DNA of 64,000 nucleotides from Streptomyces sp. NBC_01497 (GCF_036250695.1 NZ_CP109427.1:3534001-3598000), one strand, 5' to 3'. Shown: positions 39,939 through 48,531, counted from the first letter of the stretch. Numbers and translations: made by a program. The notes: generated from the sequence alone by a model not told the origin.

Positions 39939-41504
39939 TCAGTACCGGCGCTCGTCCCGGGGGTCGACAGCGTTGCCGTCGGCCTCGGGATCCTGGGGGG
40001 GCCGACGACGACGCCCCTGCTGTGGACCCTGCTGAGGACTCTGCCGCGGGTCCTGGTGAGGCCCCTGCCGCGGGTCCTGCGAGGGGTAGCCGTAGGGCTG
40101 CTCCGGCTGCTGCTGGGGCTGCTGGTACGGCCCGGCCTGCTGCGGATACGGCGCCGGGTGCTGCTGATACTGCGGCTGCCCCGGCTGCTGCTGGGGCTGC
40201 TGGTACTGCTGTTGTCCCGGCTGCTGCTGGGGCTGCTGGTACGGCCCGTCCTGCTGCGGATACGCCGCCTGGTGCTGGGGCTGCTGGGGCTGCTGCTGAC
40301 CCTGGGGGTAGTTGTACGGCTGCTGGTACTGCTGCTGCTGATACGGGTGGGCCTGCTGCGGCTGCTGCTGTCCCTGCGCCTGTTGCGGCTGGTACTGCGG
40401 CTGAGCCTGGGGATGCTGCTGAGACTGCGGGAACTGCCGGCCCTGCTGCTGCCCGTAGGCATCGTTCCCGTACCCGTACGGCTGCCCGCCCTCGTACTGC
40501 TGCGGCTGCTCGGGGTGCTGTGGCTGCTCGGGGTGCTGTGCCTGCTGTGCCTGGGCGTACGCGCCGTACTGCTGGGGCTGCTGTTGGTTCCCTTGCTGCT
40601 GGGCCTGCTGGGCCTGCTGGGCCTGCTGGGCCTGCTGGTACGGGTGCGGCGCGGCGGCGGGGGCTCCCTGGTGGCCGTACGGGCCCTGCCCGTACGGCCG
40701 GCCGTCGCTCCCGCCGTTCCCGTTCCCGCGGCCGGAGCCACCGGGGGCGGACGGCGGACCGGCCGGGTCGTCGTCGTCCGACAGCGCGGGCATGGGCATG
40801 GTGGAGGTCGGGTCGCCCGGCCCCCGCGAATCCGGGTACGGTCCGCCGGGCGCGGCCGGCTGCGGCTCCGCGCCCGTCTCCTCAGCGGCCTTGCCCCGCG
40901 CGCGCAGGTACTCGATCGCGACCGGCACGACCGAGACCAGCACGATCGCCACGAGGATCAGCTCGATGTGCGCGTTCACGAACGCGACCTTGCCGAGCGC
41001 CGCACCCAGCACCGAGACGCCGATGCCCCAGAGGCCGCCGCCGATCACGTTGTAGATCAGGAACGAGCGGTAGTCCATGCGGCTGACGCCCGCGATGATC
41101 GGCGTGAACGTCCGCACGATCGGCACGAAGCGGGCGAGCACCAGCGACTTCGGGCCGTGCTTCTCGAAGAAGGCGTGGGCCTTCTCCACGTTCTCCTGCT
41201 TGAACAGCTTGGAGTCGGGCCGGTTGAACAGCGAAGGGCCGACCTTGCGGCCGAAGAGAAAGCCCACCTGGTCGCCGAGGGCCGCCGCGATCCACACGAG
41301 CAGGCACAGCAGCCACAGCGGGGTGCCGAGCTTGCCGGCCGTGACCAGCAGACCCGCGGTGAACAGCAACGAGTCGCCCGGCAGGAAGAACCCGATGAGC
41401 AGGCCCGACTCGGCGAAGATGACGATCAGGAGACCGACTATGCCGAAGGTCGAGATCAGATGATCCGGATCCATCCAGCTGGGTCCGAGAGCAAGGGTGT
41501 ACAC
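39939..41504 (-). CDS. DedA-family membrane protein with a ~300-residue Q/P/Y-rich tail
   Basis: 521 residues. Residues 1-215 are a normal DedA/SNARE-associated protein: GLLIGFFLPGDSLLF (re-entrant region), GFLFGRKVGPSLF, FFEKHGPKSLVLARFVPIVRTFTPIIAGVSRM and IGGGLWGIG. DedA proteins are proton-dependent lipid carriers or scramblases linked to undecaprenyl-phosphate and phospholipid recycling. Residues ~240-500 are almost entirely Gln, Pro, Tyr, Ala and Gly, encoded by short in-frame tandem repeats (for example CTGCTGGGC units near 40600-40640). The tail follows a final hydrophobic helix and is probably cytoplasmic and disordered. GTG start at 41504. Confidence 0.93.
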   Translation of the reverse strand: MYTLALGPSWMDPDHLISTFGIVGLLIVIFAESGLLIGFFLPGDSLLFTAGLLVTAGKLGTPLWLLCLLVWIAAALGDQVGFLFGRKVGPSLFNRPDSKLFKQENVEKAHAFFEKHGPKSLVLARFVPIVRTFTPIIAGVSRMDYRSFLIYNVIGGGLWGIGVSVLGAALGKVAFVNAHIELILVAIVLVSVVPVAIEYLRARGKAAEETGAEPQPAAPGGPYPDSRGPGDPTSTMPMPALSDDDDPAGPPSAPGGSGRGNGNGGSDGRPYGQGPYGHQGAPAAAPHPYQQAQQAQQAQQAQQQGNQQQPQQYGAYAQAQQAQHPEQPQHPEQPQQYEGGQPYGYGNDAYGQQQGRQFPQSQQHPQAQPQYQPQQAQGQQQPQQAHPYQQQQYQQPYNYPQGQQQPQQPQHQAAYPQQDGPYQQPQQQPGQQQYQQPQQQPGQPQYQQHPAPYPQQAGPYQQPQQQPEQPYGYPSQDPRQGPHQDPRQSPQQGPQQGRRRRPPQDPEADGNAVDPRDERRY

Positions 41505-41647
41505 GGGTTCCGGACTCCTGAGTCGGTAGTCGGTCGAGCGTCGGCGGCGATCCTACGTAACCGGTCCTGCGCGCCGGCGCGTCTGCGGCGATTCACCGTA
41601 CGGGCTCCGCACTGAGCGTCTTCGGGCGTCGCCGGACCTCCAAGCTA

Positions 41648-41953
41648 TCAACGCCTCCGTCCAACCGGTGGTTCCGCCCACGGGCGCGGGGCAAGCGCTG
41701 GTACGAGGGGCGGGAACGCGGACCGGTGCGGGGGGATGCCGACAGGGCGCGCGGCGACCTCCTCCAGGGGGAAGCCGAGCTCCCGGTAGAACAGGATCCG
41801 CTGCAGACGGTCGAGGCCGGCCTCCCCGTACAGCCGGTGCCCGGCGTGGTTGCGGGTGTCCGGCGAGAGCAGGCCGATCTCGTCGTAGTGGTGCAGGGTG
41901 CGGACCGTCACGCCGGCCAGCGCCGAGACCTGTCCCACCGCGTAGTGGCTCAT
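41648..41953 (-). pseudogene. tipA: Truncated tipA-like MerR-family regulator
   Basis: 101 residues. Residues 1-68 match the DNA-binding domain of TipA (MerR family): YAVGQVSALAGVTVRTLHHYDE, then NHAGHRLYGEAGLDRLQRILFY and RELGFPLEEVAA. Where TipA continues with its dimerisation coil and the thiopeptide-binding TipAS domain (about 250 residues in full), the frame instead runs 33 unrelated residues to a stop. No TipAS remnant is found downstream. The ATG has a strong AGGAGAGGGG site and a tipA-like promoter lies upstream, so the 5' end is intact and the 3' part deleted. It could still be expressed as a DNA-binding fragment, but without the coil it should not dimerise. Confidence 0.8.
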
Positions 41954-42002
41954 CGCTTTCCCCTCTCCTCGCCCTGCGGGTGAGGCCGCTGCCCAGCGTC
42001 GG

Positions 42003-42025
42003 GCCTCCCGTCGCGTGAGGTGCAA
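42003..42025 (-). promoter_or_regulatory. tipA-type promoter element
   Basis: On the minus strand the element starts TTGCACCTCACG, then CGACGGGAGGC, 50 bp before the truncated regulator's ATG. The S. lividans tipA promoter, as I remember it, carries TTGCACCTCACGTCACGTGAGG at its TipAL-binding inverted repeat. The first 12 bases are the same and the second arm is partly degraded (GGGAGG for GTGAGG). Confidence 0.6.
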
Positions 42026-42183
42026 GCAGTCCGGGCCGACGGGATCGCCCAGGCCGCCGAATCGCAGGCCCGCCGAACCGACCGGGCCGCCGAAGGCAGG
42101 CCCGCCGGTACCGAACCGCAGGCCCCGGCCCACTGGGCTGCCGGTCCGCCGGACCCCGGGACTGCCGAACCGACGAACCGAAG

Positions 42184-42239
42184 GACCGACGAACTGCCGG
42201 ACCGCGGGACCGCGGGACCGCGGGACCGACGAACTGCCG
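42184..42239. repeat. Short repeats in the tipA/ClC divergent gap
   Basis: GACCGACGAACTGCCG occurs at 42184-42199 and 42224-42239, bracketing three tandem copies of a GGACCGCGG unit. The whole gap 41954-42300 (347 bp) is made of CCGAACCG/GACCG-type repeats apart from the tipA-like promoter at its left end. No gene is seen in it. Confidence 0.7.
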
Positions 42240-42300
42240 CACCGCCGCACCGCCGGACTTGACGGTTTAAGCCCGGTTTCGGCGAGCTTCCTCCCTTACG

Positions 42301-43578
42301 GTGTCGCGCGTGGTCACCGATTCGCCCTCCCCACGCACCCTGCTCCCCCTCGTGCTGCCCTCGCTCCTCATCGGGGTGCTCGCGAGTCTCGTCCTGATCG
42401 GGGTGAGCGACCTCGCCGAGCAGTTCGAGCACGTGCTGTGGACGTCGCTGCCCGGTGCGCTCGGCATCGGCCGGTACTCCGTGGCGTGGATGGTGGTGAT
42501 GCTGACGGCCACCGGTCTCGCGATCGGACTCGTCGTACGGTTCGCACCCGGGCACGCAGGCCCCGATCCGGCCACCACCGGGCTGGTCGACCCGCCCCTG
42601 ACACCACGCGTCCTGCCGGGACTGCTGGTGGCGACCGTCCTGGCGCTCGCGGGCGGCGTGAGTCTCGGCCCGGAGAACCCGATCACCGCCACGAACATCG
42701 CACTCGCCTCCTGGTTCGGCCGCCGGGTCGCCCCTCGCGCGCCCGCCGACCTGTGGCTGTCGCTCGCGGCCGCCGGCACCATCGGCGCCCTCTTCGGCAC
42801 GCCCGTCGCCGCCGCGCTGATCCTCACGGAGACCATCGCCGCACGGCCCGGGCCCGGCTCACTGTGGGACAAGCTGTTCGGGCCGCTCATCGCGGGCGGC
42901 GCGGGCGCACTCACCAGCAACCTGATCGCGAAGCCCAGCTTCGACCTGGGCCTGCCGCGCTTCCACGATCCGGGCTGGGGCGACCTGCTGACCGCGATCG
43001 TCGTCGCGTCGGCGGGCGCCGTCCTCGGGATGGCGGCCGTGTACGGACTCCCGTACGCGCACCGGGCCTTCCGACTGCTGCCGGGCGGGTCCTGGCGCCC
43101 CGTGGTGGCTCTCGGCGCGGGCGGGGTGCTGCTCGGGGCGCTGGGCGCGCTCGGCGGTCATCTCACGCTGTTCAAGGGCCTGAACGAGGTGAAGACGCTC
43201 GCCGACGATCCGACCGGCTGGTCGGCGGGCGGTTTCGCGCTGATGGCCGTCGTGAAGTTGGCGGCCGTGGTGATCGCCACGGCGGGCGGGTTCCGGGGCG
43301 GGCGCATCTTCCCCTCGATCTTCGCCGGCGTCGCGCTCGGCCTCTGCGCCCACGCGCTCGTCTCGCAGGTGAACCTGACGCTGGGAGTCGTCTGCGCGGT
43401 CCTCGGCGTACTGCTCGCGGTGACCCGGCAGGGCTGGCTGAGCCTGTTCACCGCCGCGGTGCTGGCGGCGGACACCGATGTGCTGCCGCTGCTCTGTGTC
43501 GCGACGCTGCCCGCGTGGCTGCTGGTGACGGGCCGGCCGCTGATGCAGCTGGACGACGACGGGGCGGCGCGGCGGTGA
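42301..43578 (+). CDS. ClC-family chloride channel/proton antiporter
   Basis: 425 residues with about ten membrane helices. Family motifs present are GGVSLGPENPITA (GxxxGPE type) and ATAGGFRGGRIFPSIFAGVALG (GxFxP type). The selectivity motif GSGIP of E. coli ClcA is not obvious, so the protein may be an uncoupled or divergent member. Together with the glutamate decarboxylase gene 349 bp downstream it recalls the acid-resistance system in which ClC balances charge during glutamate decarboxylation. GTG at 42301 or 42310; no strong ribosome site. Confidence 0.85.
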   Translation: MSRVVTDSPSPRTLLPLVLPSLLIGVLASLVLIGVSDLAEQFEHVLWTSLPGALGIGRYSVAWMVVMLTATGLAIGLVVRFAPGHAGPDPATTGLVDPPLTPRVLPGLLVATVLALAGGVSLGPENPITATNIALASWFGRRVAPRAPADLWLSLAAAGTIGALFGTPVAAALILTETIAARPGPGSLWDKLFGPLIAGGAGALTSNLIAKPSFDLGLPRFHDPGWGDLLTAIVVASAGAVLGMAAVYGLPYAHRAFRLLPGGSWRPVVALGAGGVLLGALGALGGHLTLFKGLNEVKTLADDPTGWSAGGFALMAVVKLAAVVIATAGGFRGGRIFPSIFAGVALGLCAHALVSQVNLTLGVVCAVLGVLLAVTRQGWLSLFTAAVLAADTDVLPLLCVATLPAWLLVTGRPLMQLDDDGAARR

Positions 43579-43927
43579 GCGCGGGGGACGGACCGGGGCG
43601 CCGGCGCCGCTCAGCGCCGGGCGACCGGGACCGCCCCGGGCCGCACGGCACACCTCGCACGGTGGTCGCAAAACGCTGGAGCGTCGCCCCCGGCGGAGGC
43701 CCGGCGGCGTTCGTATGCTCGCCCCGTACGCGTACCCGTAGCCGGGCCCGCACCCGGAACCGCTGCCCGTACGCGTGGCCCTGCCCGTATCCGTACCCCT
43801 ACCCGTACCGGCGACCGGACCCGTGGCCGTACCCGTGACCCGACGGTCGGGGCCGCGGCCGCAGCGTCGCCGGCACGGCTCCACCCCGCGAACAGCAGCA
43901 CCCGCGAACAGCCGAGGAGAGCCGTAG
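43579..43927. other. Glutamate-decarboxylase upstream region with CCCGTA repeats
   Basis: 349 bp between the ClC and decarboxylase genes. From about 43713 to 43842 the sequence is a run of degenerate CCCGTA(C)/CCGTACCC units. The final 60 bp hold the decarboxylase ribosome site (GGAGAGCC). No gene is credible, and no promoter could be assigned with confidence. Confidence 0.6.
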
Positions 43928-45370
43928 ATGTCTCTGCACCAGGGCAACGAGAACACCCGCGCACGCCGTGAGGCCGAAGAGGACAGCGAGGAGATGAGGC
44001 GGCTGTCCCTCAACCCCTTCTTCGGGGACGCCGACCCCGTCAGCGCGATGAACTCCGCTCCGCCCACGCACGAGTTGCCCGCGGGCCCCATGCCGCCCGC
44101 GACCGCGTACCAGCTGGTGCACGACGAGTTGATGCTCGACGGCAACTCCCGCCTGAACCTCGCCACGTTCGTCACCACCTGGATGGAGCCCCAGGCCGAC
44201 GTCCTGATGAACGAGTGCCGTGACAAGAACATGATCGACAAGGACGAGTACCCGCGCACCGCCGAGCTGGAGCGCCGCTGCGTGACGATGCTCGCCGACC
44301 TGTGGCACGCGCCGGACCCGCTGACCGCGGTGGGCTGCTCCACCACCGGATCGAGCGAGGCGTGCATGCTCGCGGGGATGGCGCTCAAGCGACGGTGGGC
44401 GAAGCGCAACGCCGACCGCTACCCCGCCACCGCGCGGCCCAATCTGGTGATGGGCATCAACGTGCAGGTGTGCTGGGAGAAGTTCTGCGACTTCTGGGAG
44501 GTGGAGATGCGCCAAGTGCCCATGGACGGCGAGCGCTTCCATCTCGACCCGGCGGCCGCGGCGGAACTGTGCGACGAGAACACCATCGGCGTGATCGCCG
44601 TGCTCGGGTCGACGTTCGACGGGTCCTACGAGCCGGTGGCCGAGTTGTGCGCCGCGCTGGACGACCTCCAGTCGCGCACCGGGCTCGACATCCCCGTCCA
44701 TGTCGACGGTGCGTCCGGCGCGATGATCGCACCCTTCCTGGACGAGGACCTGCTCTGGGACTTCCGGCAGCCACGGGTCGCTTCGATCAATACCTCGGGC
44801 CACAAGTACGGGTTGGTCTACCCGGGGGTCGGCTGGGCACTGTGGCGGTCGGCGGAGGCGCTGCCGGAGGAGCTGGTGTTCCGGGTGAACTACCTGGGCG
44901 GCGAGATGCCGACCTTCGCGCTGAACTTCTCCCGGCCCGGCGCGCAGGTCGTCGCGCAGTACTACACATTCCTGCGGCTGGGCAGGGACGGTTTCCGCGC
45001 CGTGCAGCAGACGACGCGGGACATCGCGACGGGTCTCGCGCGCAAGATCGACCAGTTCGGCGACTTCCGGCTGCTGACGAAGGGCGACGAGCTGCCGGTC
45101 TTCGCCTTCACGACGGCCGACCACGTCACGGCCTTCGACGTGTTCGACGTGTCCCGGCGGCTGCGCGAGCGCGGCTGGCTGGTGCCCGCGTACACCTTCC
45201 CCAAGAACCGGGAGGACCTGGCGGTGCTGCGCGTCGTCTGCCGCAACGGCTTCTCCGCCGACCTGGGGGCCCTGCTGCTCGACGACCTGGAGCGGCTGCT
45301 GCCGGAACTGCGCGAGCAGGAGCACCCGTTGGTGCGCGACAAGGCGAAGGCGACGGCGTTCCACCACTGA
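43928..45370 (+). CDS. gadB: Glutamate decarboxylase
   Basis: 480 residues. PLP enzyme converting glutamate to GABA and CO2 while consuming a cytoplasmic proton. Family blocks are RLNLATFVTTWMEPQA, GCSTTGSSEACMLAGMALKRRW, HVDGASGAMIAPF and the PLP-binding Lys293 in INTSGHKYGLVYPGVGW. The C-terminal end (KAKATAFHH) resembles the pH-responsive HXH-type tail of bacterial Gad. ATG follows GGAGAGCCGTAG. No GadC-type antiporter lies beside it; the neighbours are a ClC protein upstream and an aldehyde dehydrogenase downstream. Confidence 0.96.
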   Translation: MSLHQGNENTRARREAEEDSEEMRRLSLNPFFGDADPVSAMNSAPPTHELPAGPMPPATAYQLVHDELMLDGNSRLNLATFVTTWMEPQADVLMNECRDKNMIDKDEYPRTAELERRCVTMLADLWHAPDPLTAVGCSTTGSSEACMLAGMALKRRWAKRNADRYPATARPNLVMGINVQVCWEKFCDFWEVEMRQVPMDGERFHLDPAAAAELCDENTIGVIAVLGSTFDGSYEPVAELCAALDDLQSRTGLDIPVHVDGASGAMIAPFLDEDLLWDFRQPRVASINTSGHKYGLVYPGVGWALWRSAEALPEELVFRVNYLGGEMPTFALNFSRPGAQVVAQYYTFLRLGRDGFRAVQQTTRDIATGLARKIDQFGDFRLLTKGDELPVFAFTTADHVTAFDVFDVSRRLRERGWLVPAYTFPKNREDLAVLRVVCRNGFSADLGALLLDDLERLLPELREQEHPLVRDKAKATAFHH

Positions 45371-45389
45371 CGGCGCCCGCGAGCGACGG

Positions 45390-45409
45390 CGCCCGGACCA
45401 CGCCGGGCG
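45390..45409 (+). terminator. Possible terminator after gadB
   Basis: A 7-bp stem CGCCCGG/CCGGGCG with a 6-nt loop lies 20 bp after the stop codon. A second CGCCGGGCGG copy follows at about 45421-45430. Weak but suitably placed. Confidence 0.45.
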
Positions 45410-45458
45410 GGAGCGTACGACGCCGGGCGGAAGACCATGTCAGTGGCTCCCGCTCCCG

Positions 45459-45832
45459 TCAGTGCGCATACGGCAGGAAGGCGCTGAAGGCCCCGGCCGA
45501 CTCGCCGGGGGCGTCCTCCTGTACGGGTGGCCGGCGCCCGCGAACGGCTCGAACACGGCGCCCGGGGTCTGGGGATCTGGGGTCAGGGGTCCCGGGTTCT
45601 GGGCTCCGCTCGGCGAGTTCCCGCTTTCCCGGCCCTTCGCGTCTTTCCCGGCCCTTCGCGTCGGAATCCAGGTGTCCTGATCGCCCCGGCGCACCGGGGC
45701 CGGAGCGGCGATCTCGTCGTAGCGCTCCGGGATCTCGTCGGTGTGGCGCCGGCCGGCCCATCGGCCGGTGGACCGTGGAGCAAGGGGGCCCGTGTAGTGA
45801 GGGGGCCCGTGGGGCGAGGGCGCCACCGTCAT
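45459..45832 (-). pseudogene. Frameshifted hypothetical gene
   Basis: Reading from ATG 45832, one frame has fair codon bias (GRRHTDEIPERYDEIAAPAP, DTWIPTRR, VFEPFAGAGHPYR) up to about 45526. The good third-position bias then moves to another frame (QEDAPGESAGAFSAFLPYAH, stop at 45459). Adding back one G in the short G-run at the junction would join them as HPYREDAPGESAG. Without it the first frame ends at 45440 with poor codon use. A 19-bp tandem duplication (45625-45643, 45644-45662) also lies within. The family is not recognised. Either the gene is broken or the base was lost in sequencing. Confidence 0.5.
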
Positions 45833-45933
45833 GGGCGGCGACGAGGGGTGCGTCGAGCCCTCGGTCGTACCGGTGCCGTGACCGGGGTCGGACGGCCTGA
45901 TCGACGGCTGTCCGGGGCACGGCACCGGAGACT

Positions 45934-47400
45934 CTAGAGCGGGACCTCCGGCATGTCGCTCCTTATCGAGACCCACTGCTCCGTGGAGAACAGGTCTATG
46001 GCGTGCCTGCCGTTGAGCCGGCCGAGGCCCGAACGGCCGTCGCCGCCGAACATGACCGTGACGTCCTGGAGGTTGGTGGTGCTGTTGACGTGCACCATCC
46101 CCGCTCCTATGCGGCGCGCGACGCGAGCGCCGCGTTCCAGGTCGGGGGTGTGGACGGCGGCGGTGAGCCCGTAGGGCGTGTCGTTCGCCATGCGGATGCC
46201 GTCCTCCTCACCGTCGAACGAGGCGAGGAGCGCCACAGGACCGAAGATCTCCTGCCGCAGTATCGGCGAGTTCTCCGGCAGGCCGGTCAGCACCGTCGGC
46301 TCCACGAAGTTGTCGTACGAGGCACCGTGGACGAGCGCCGTCGCCCCTTCCTCCAATGCCTGTTTGATTATCGTCTGCATGGCCTCGACATGGAGGGAAT
46401 TGATCAGCGGACCGATATGGGTCCCCGGGTCCCTCGGATCGCCGACCTTGAGTTCGCGTACGGCCTTCACGAACTTCTCCGTGAACTCGTCCGCGATCGA
46501 ACGGTCGACCAGGATCCTGTTGGCCGCCATGCAGACCTGGCCCTGGAAGACGAACCGGCTGCTGACGGCGGCCCGTACGGCATAGTCGAGGCGCTCGCCC
46601 CGTACGTCGTCGAGGACGAGGAACGCGGCGTTGTTGCTGAGTTGGAGCACGGCCCGTTTCAGGTTCTTCGCCGCGACCTCGGCGACGTGCCGGCCGACCT
46701 CCTCCGAGCCGGAGAACGAGATCACCTTCGGCACGGGGTGCTCGATCAGCGCGTCCCCGATCTCCGCGATGTCGGTGACCAGCACGTTGAGCACTCCGGC
46801 GGGCAGCCCGGCCTCGTCGAGGACCTTCGCGACCAGACCGCCCCCGGACACCGGGGAGTTCTGATTGGGCTTGAGCACCACCGCGTTGCCCAGCGCCAGC
46901 GCGGGCGCCACCGACATCATCGCCGTGGCCAGGGGGAAGTTGTACGGGCTGATGACCGTGACGACACCGATGGGCCTGCGGAACACCTGGTTGTGACGGC
47001 CCGGTTCCGGCGAGGGCGCGGACACCGTCTCGTCCGCCACCGTCGTCACCATGGCCTGCCGCAGGTGTTCGACGGCGGAGGCGAGTTCGATCGCCGACTT
47101 CGCCCGGTTACCGCCCAGTTCGTCGGTGATCACCTCGGCGAACTCGGTCGCGTGCTCCTCGATGGCCCGCACCGCACGCTCGAACACCCGTCTGCGTTCG
47201 TACGGATCGGTGTCGGCCCACACGAGCTGCGCGCGGGCAGCCGCCTCATAGGCGGCGTCGACCTCTTTCACCGTGGCGACCGTGATGGCAGCGAGCTTCT
47301 CGCCGTTGTACGGGTTGAAATCGATGATGTCCCACGAACCGCTCCCGGCTCGCCACTCTCCGTCTATGAACTGATGGCCCAGTTCGGTGAAGTAGGACAT
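45934..47400 (-). CDS. Aldehyde dehydrogenase-family protein with altered active site
   Basis: 488 residues, full ALDH fold. Conserved features: catalytic Cys290 in FVFQGQVCMAANRI, oxyanion Asn154 in ISPYNFPL, Lys177 in VVLKPNQNSP, and RQEIFGPVALL. The usual E-L-G-G motif is replaced by VLQLSNNAAFLVLDD: Gln253 stands where the general-base Glu should be, and Ser-Asn where Gly-Gly should be. Overall it resembles benzaldehyde or vanillin dehydrogenases. ATG at 47400 has AAAGGGATC upstream. It may act downstream of gadB on an aldehyde (succinic semialdehyde), but the active-site change makes activity uncertain. Confidence 0.88.
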   Translation of the reverse strand: MSYFTELGHQFIDGEWRAGSGSWDIIDFNPYNGEKLAAITVATVKEVDAAYEAAARAQLVWADTDPYERRRVFERAVRAIEEHATEFAEVITDELGGNRAKSAIELASAVEHLRQAMVTTVADETVSAPSPEPGRHNQVFRRPIGVVTVISPYNFPLATAMMSVAPALALGNAVVLKPNQNSPVSGGGLVAKVLDEAGLPAGVLNVLVTDIAEIGDALIEHPVPKVISFSGSEEVGRHVAEVAAKNLKRAVLQLSNNAAFLVLDDVRGERLDYAVRAAVSSRFVFQGQVCMAANRILVDRSIADEFTEKFVKAVRELKVGDPRDPGTHIGPLINSLHVEAMQTIIKQALEEGATALVHGASYDNFVEPTVLTGLPENSPILRQEIFGPVALLASFDGEEDGIRMANDTPYGLTAAVHTPDLERGARVARRIGAGMVHVNSTTNLQDVTVMFGGDGRSGLGRLNGRHAIDLFSTEQWVSIRSDMPEVPL

Positions 47401-47475
47401 GTGATCCCTTTGCTGTCTGTCAGGGCAGTCGCTGTGGGGTTCGGGCTCCTGAGTGGGCCTCATAGTACTGATCCA

Positions 47476-48345
47476 TCAATACCGTTGAAGCAACTCGCGA
47501 AGGATCTCGCGGCTCGCATCCCGGCCGGGACAGTCACTGATCAGAGAATCCATGACAGCGGTGTACTGACCGACCTCTTCGGCCTTGTCCATGTAGAGCG
47601 CGCTGGTCAGTTGTTCGGTATAGACGATGTCCGCAAGATCGGGTTCTGGGAACGTCAGTACGGAGAATGCACCGGTGTCCGCCGTGTGACCGCCATAACT
47701 GAACGGCATCACCTGAATGGTGACGTGAGGACGTTCGGACATCTCTATGAGGTGTTCCAACTGGGCGCGCATGACGTCGTTTCCCCCGTACGGGCGATGC
47801 AGCGCGCCCTCGTCGAGGACGGCGTGCAGCCGCGGGGGGTGTTCGGACACCAGCTTCTTCTGCCGCTCCAGGCGCAGCGCGACCTTGCTGTCGATCTCGT
47901 CGCGCCTGCCCTCGGGATCGCGCATGCCCCGCGTGACGACGGCCTGCGCGTACGCCTCCGTCTGCAGCAGCCCGTGCACGAACTGCACCTCGAACACCTT
48001 GATCACCGAGGCGGCGGCCTCCAGACCGACGTACGTCGGGAACCAGTTGGGCACGACGCCGTTGAAGCTGTGCCACCAGCCGGCCATGTTGGCCTCTTTC
48101 GCGAGACCGAGAAGACCCTCGCGCTCCAGTTCCCCGGTGACTCCGTACAGCGTCAGAAGATCCTCGATGTCGCGCGTCTTGAAGCTGACGCGCCCCAACT
48201 CCATGCGACTGATCTTCGATTCGGATGCGCGGATCGAGTAGCCGGCAGCTTCGCGCGAAATTCCCCGCGACTCGCGCAGCCGCCTCAACTGTGAGCCGAG
48301 CAAGATGCGCCGCACCACGGAACCGCCCGATTCGGTTGCGGTCAC
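47476..48345 (-). CDS. WhiJ/Scr1-type XRE regulator (HTH plus DUF5753)
   Basis: 289 residues. An N-terminal HTH_31/XRE domain (LGSQLRRLRESRGISREAAGYSIRASESKISRMELGRVSFK, about 14-58) is followed by DUF5753 (VIKVFEVQFVHGLLQTEAYAQAVV ... VTIQVMPFSYGGHTADTGAFSVLTFPEPD ... YTEQLTSALYMDKAEEV). These are the marks of the large Streptomyces WhiJ-like family, which pairs with DUF397 proteins. GTG at 48345 is preferred because GGGGAGGG precedes it by eight bases; longer in-frame starts exist. The matching ATPase gene is divergent and a DUF397 gene lies 1 kb away. Confidence 0.93.
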   Translation of the reverse strand: MTATESGGSVVRRILLGSQLRRLRESRGISREAAGYSIRASESKISRMELGRVSFKTRDIEDLLTLYGVTGELEREGLLGLAKEANMAGWWHSFNGVVPNWFPTYVGLEAAASVIKVFEVQFVHGLLQTEAYAQAVVTRGMRDPEGRRDEIDSKVALRLERQKKLVSEHPPRLHAVLDEGALHRPYGGNDVMRAQLEHLIEMSERPHVTIQVMPFSYGGHTADTGAFSVLTFPEPDLADIVYTEQLTSALYMDKAEEVGQYTAVMDSLISDCPGRDASREILRELLQRY

Positions 48346-48531
48346 GTTGTCAACCCTCCCCATCCCATGCGGTCCGGCGGAGTACCCCCGGCCCCGACTG
48401 CCGGATTCTGCCATCAAAACGCTTCGCCGCGTACTCATGTGGTTACGGAAAGAGCAATCCTTGAGGAAGCCACCGGAACGGTACACACCAATAAAGGTGA
48501 GTTAACCGGGCGTACTGGTCGATAGCAGTCA

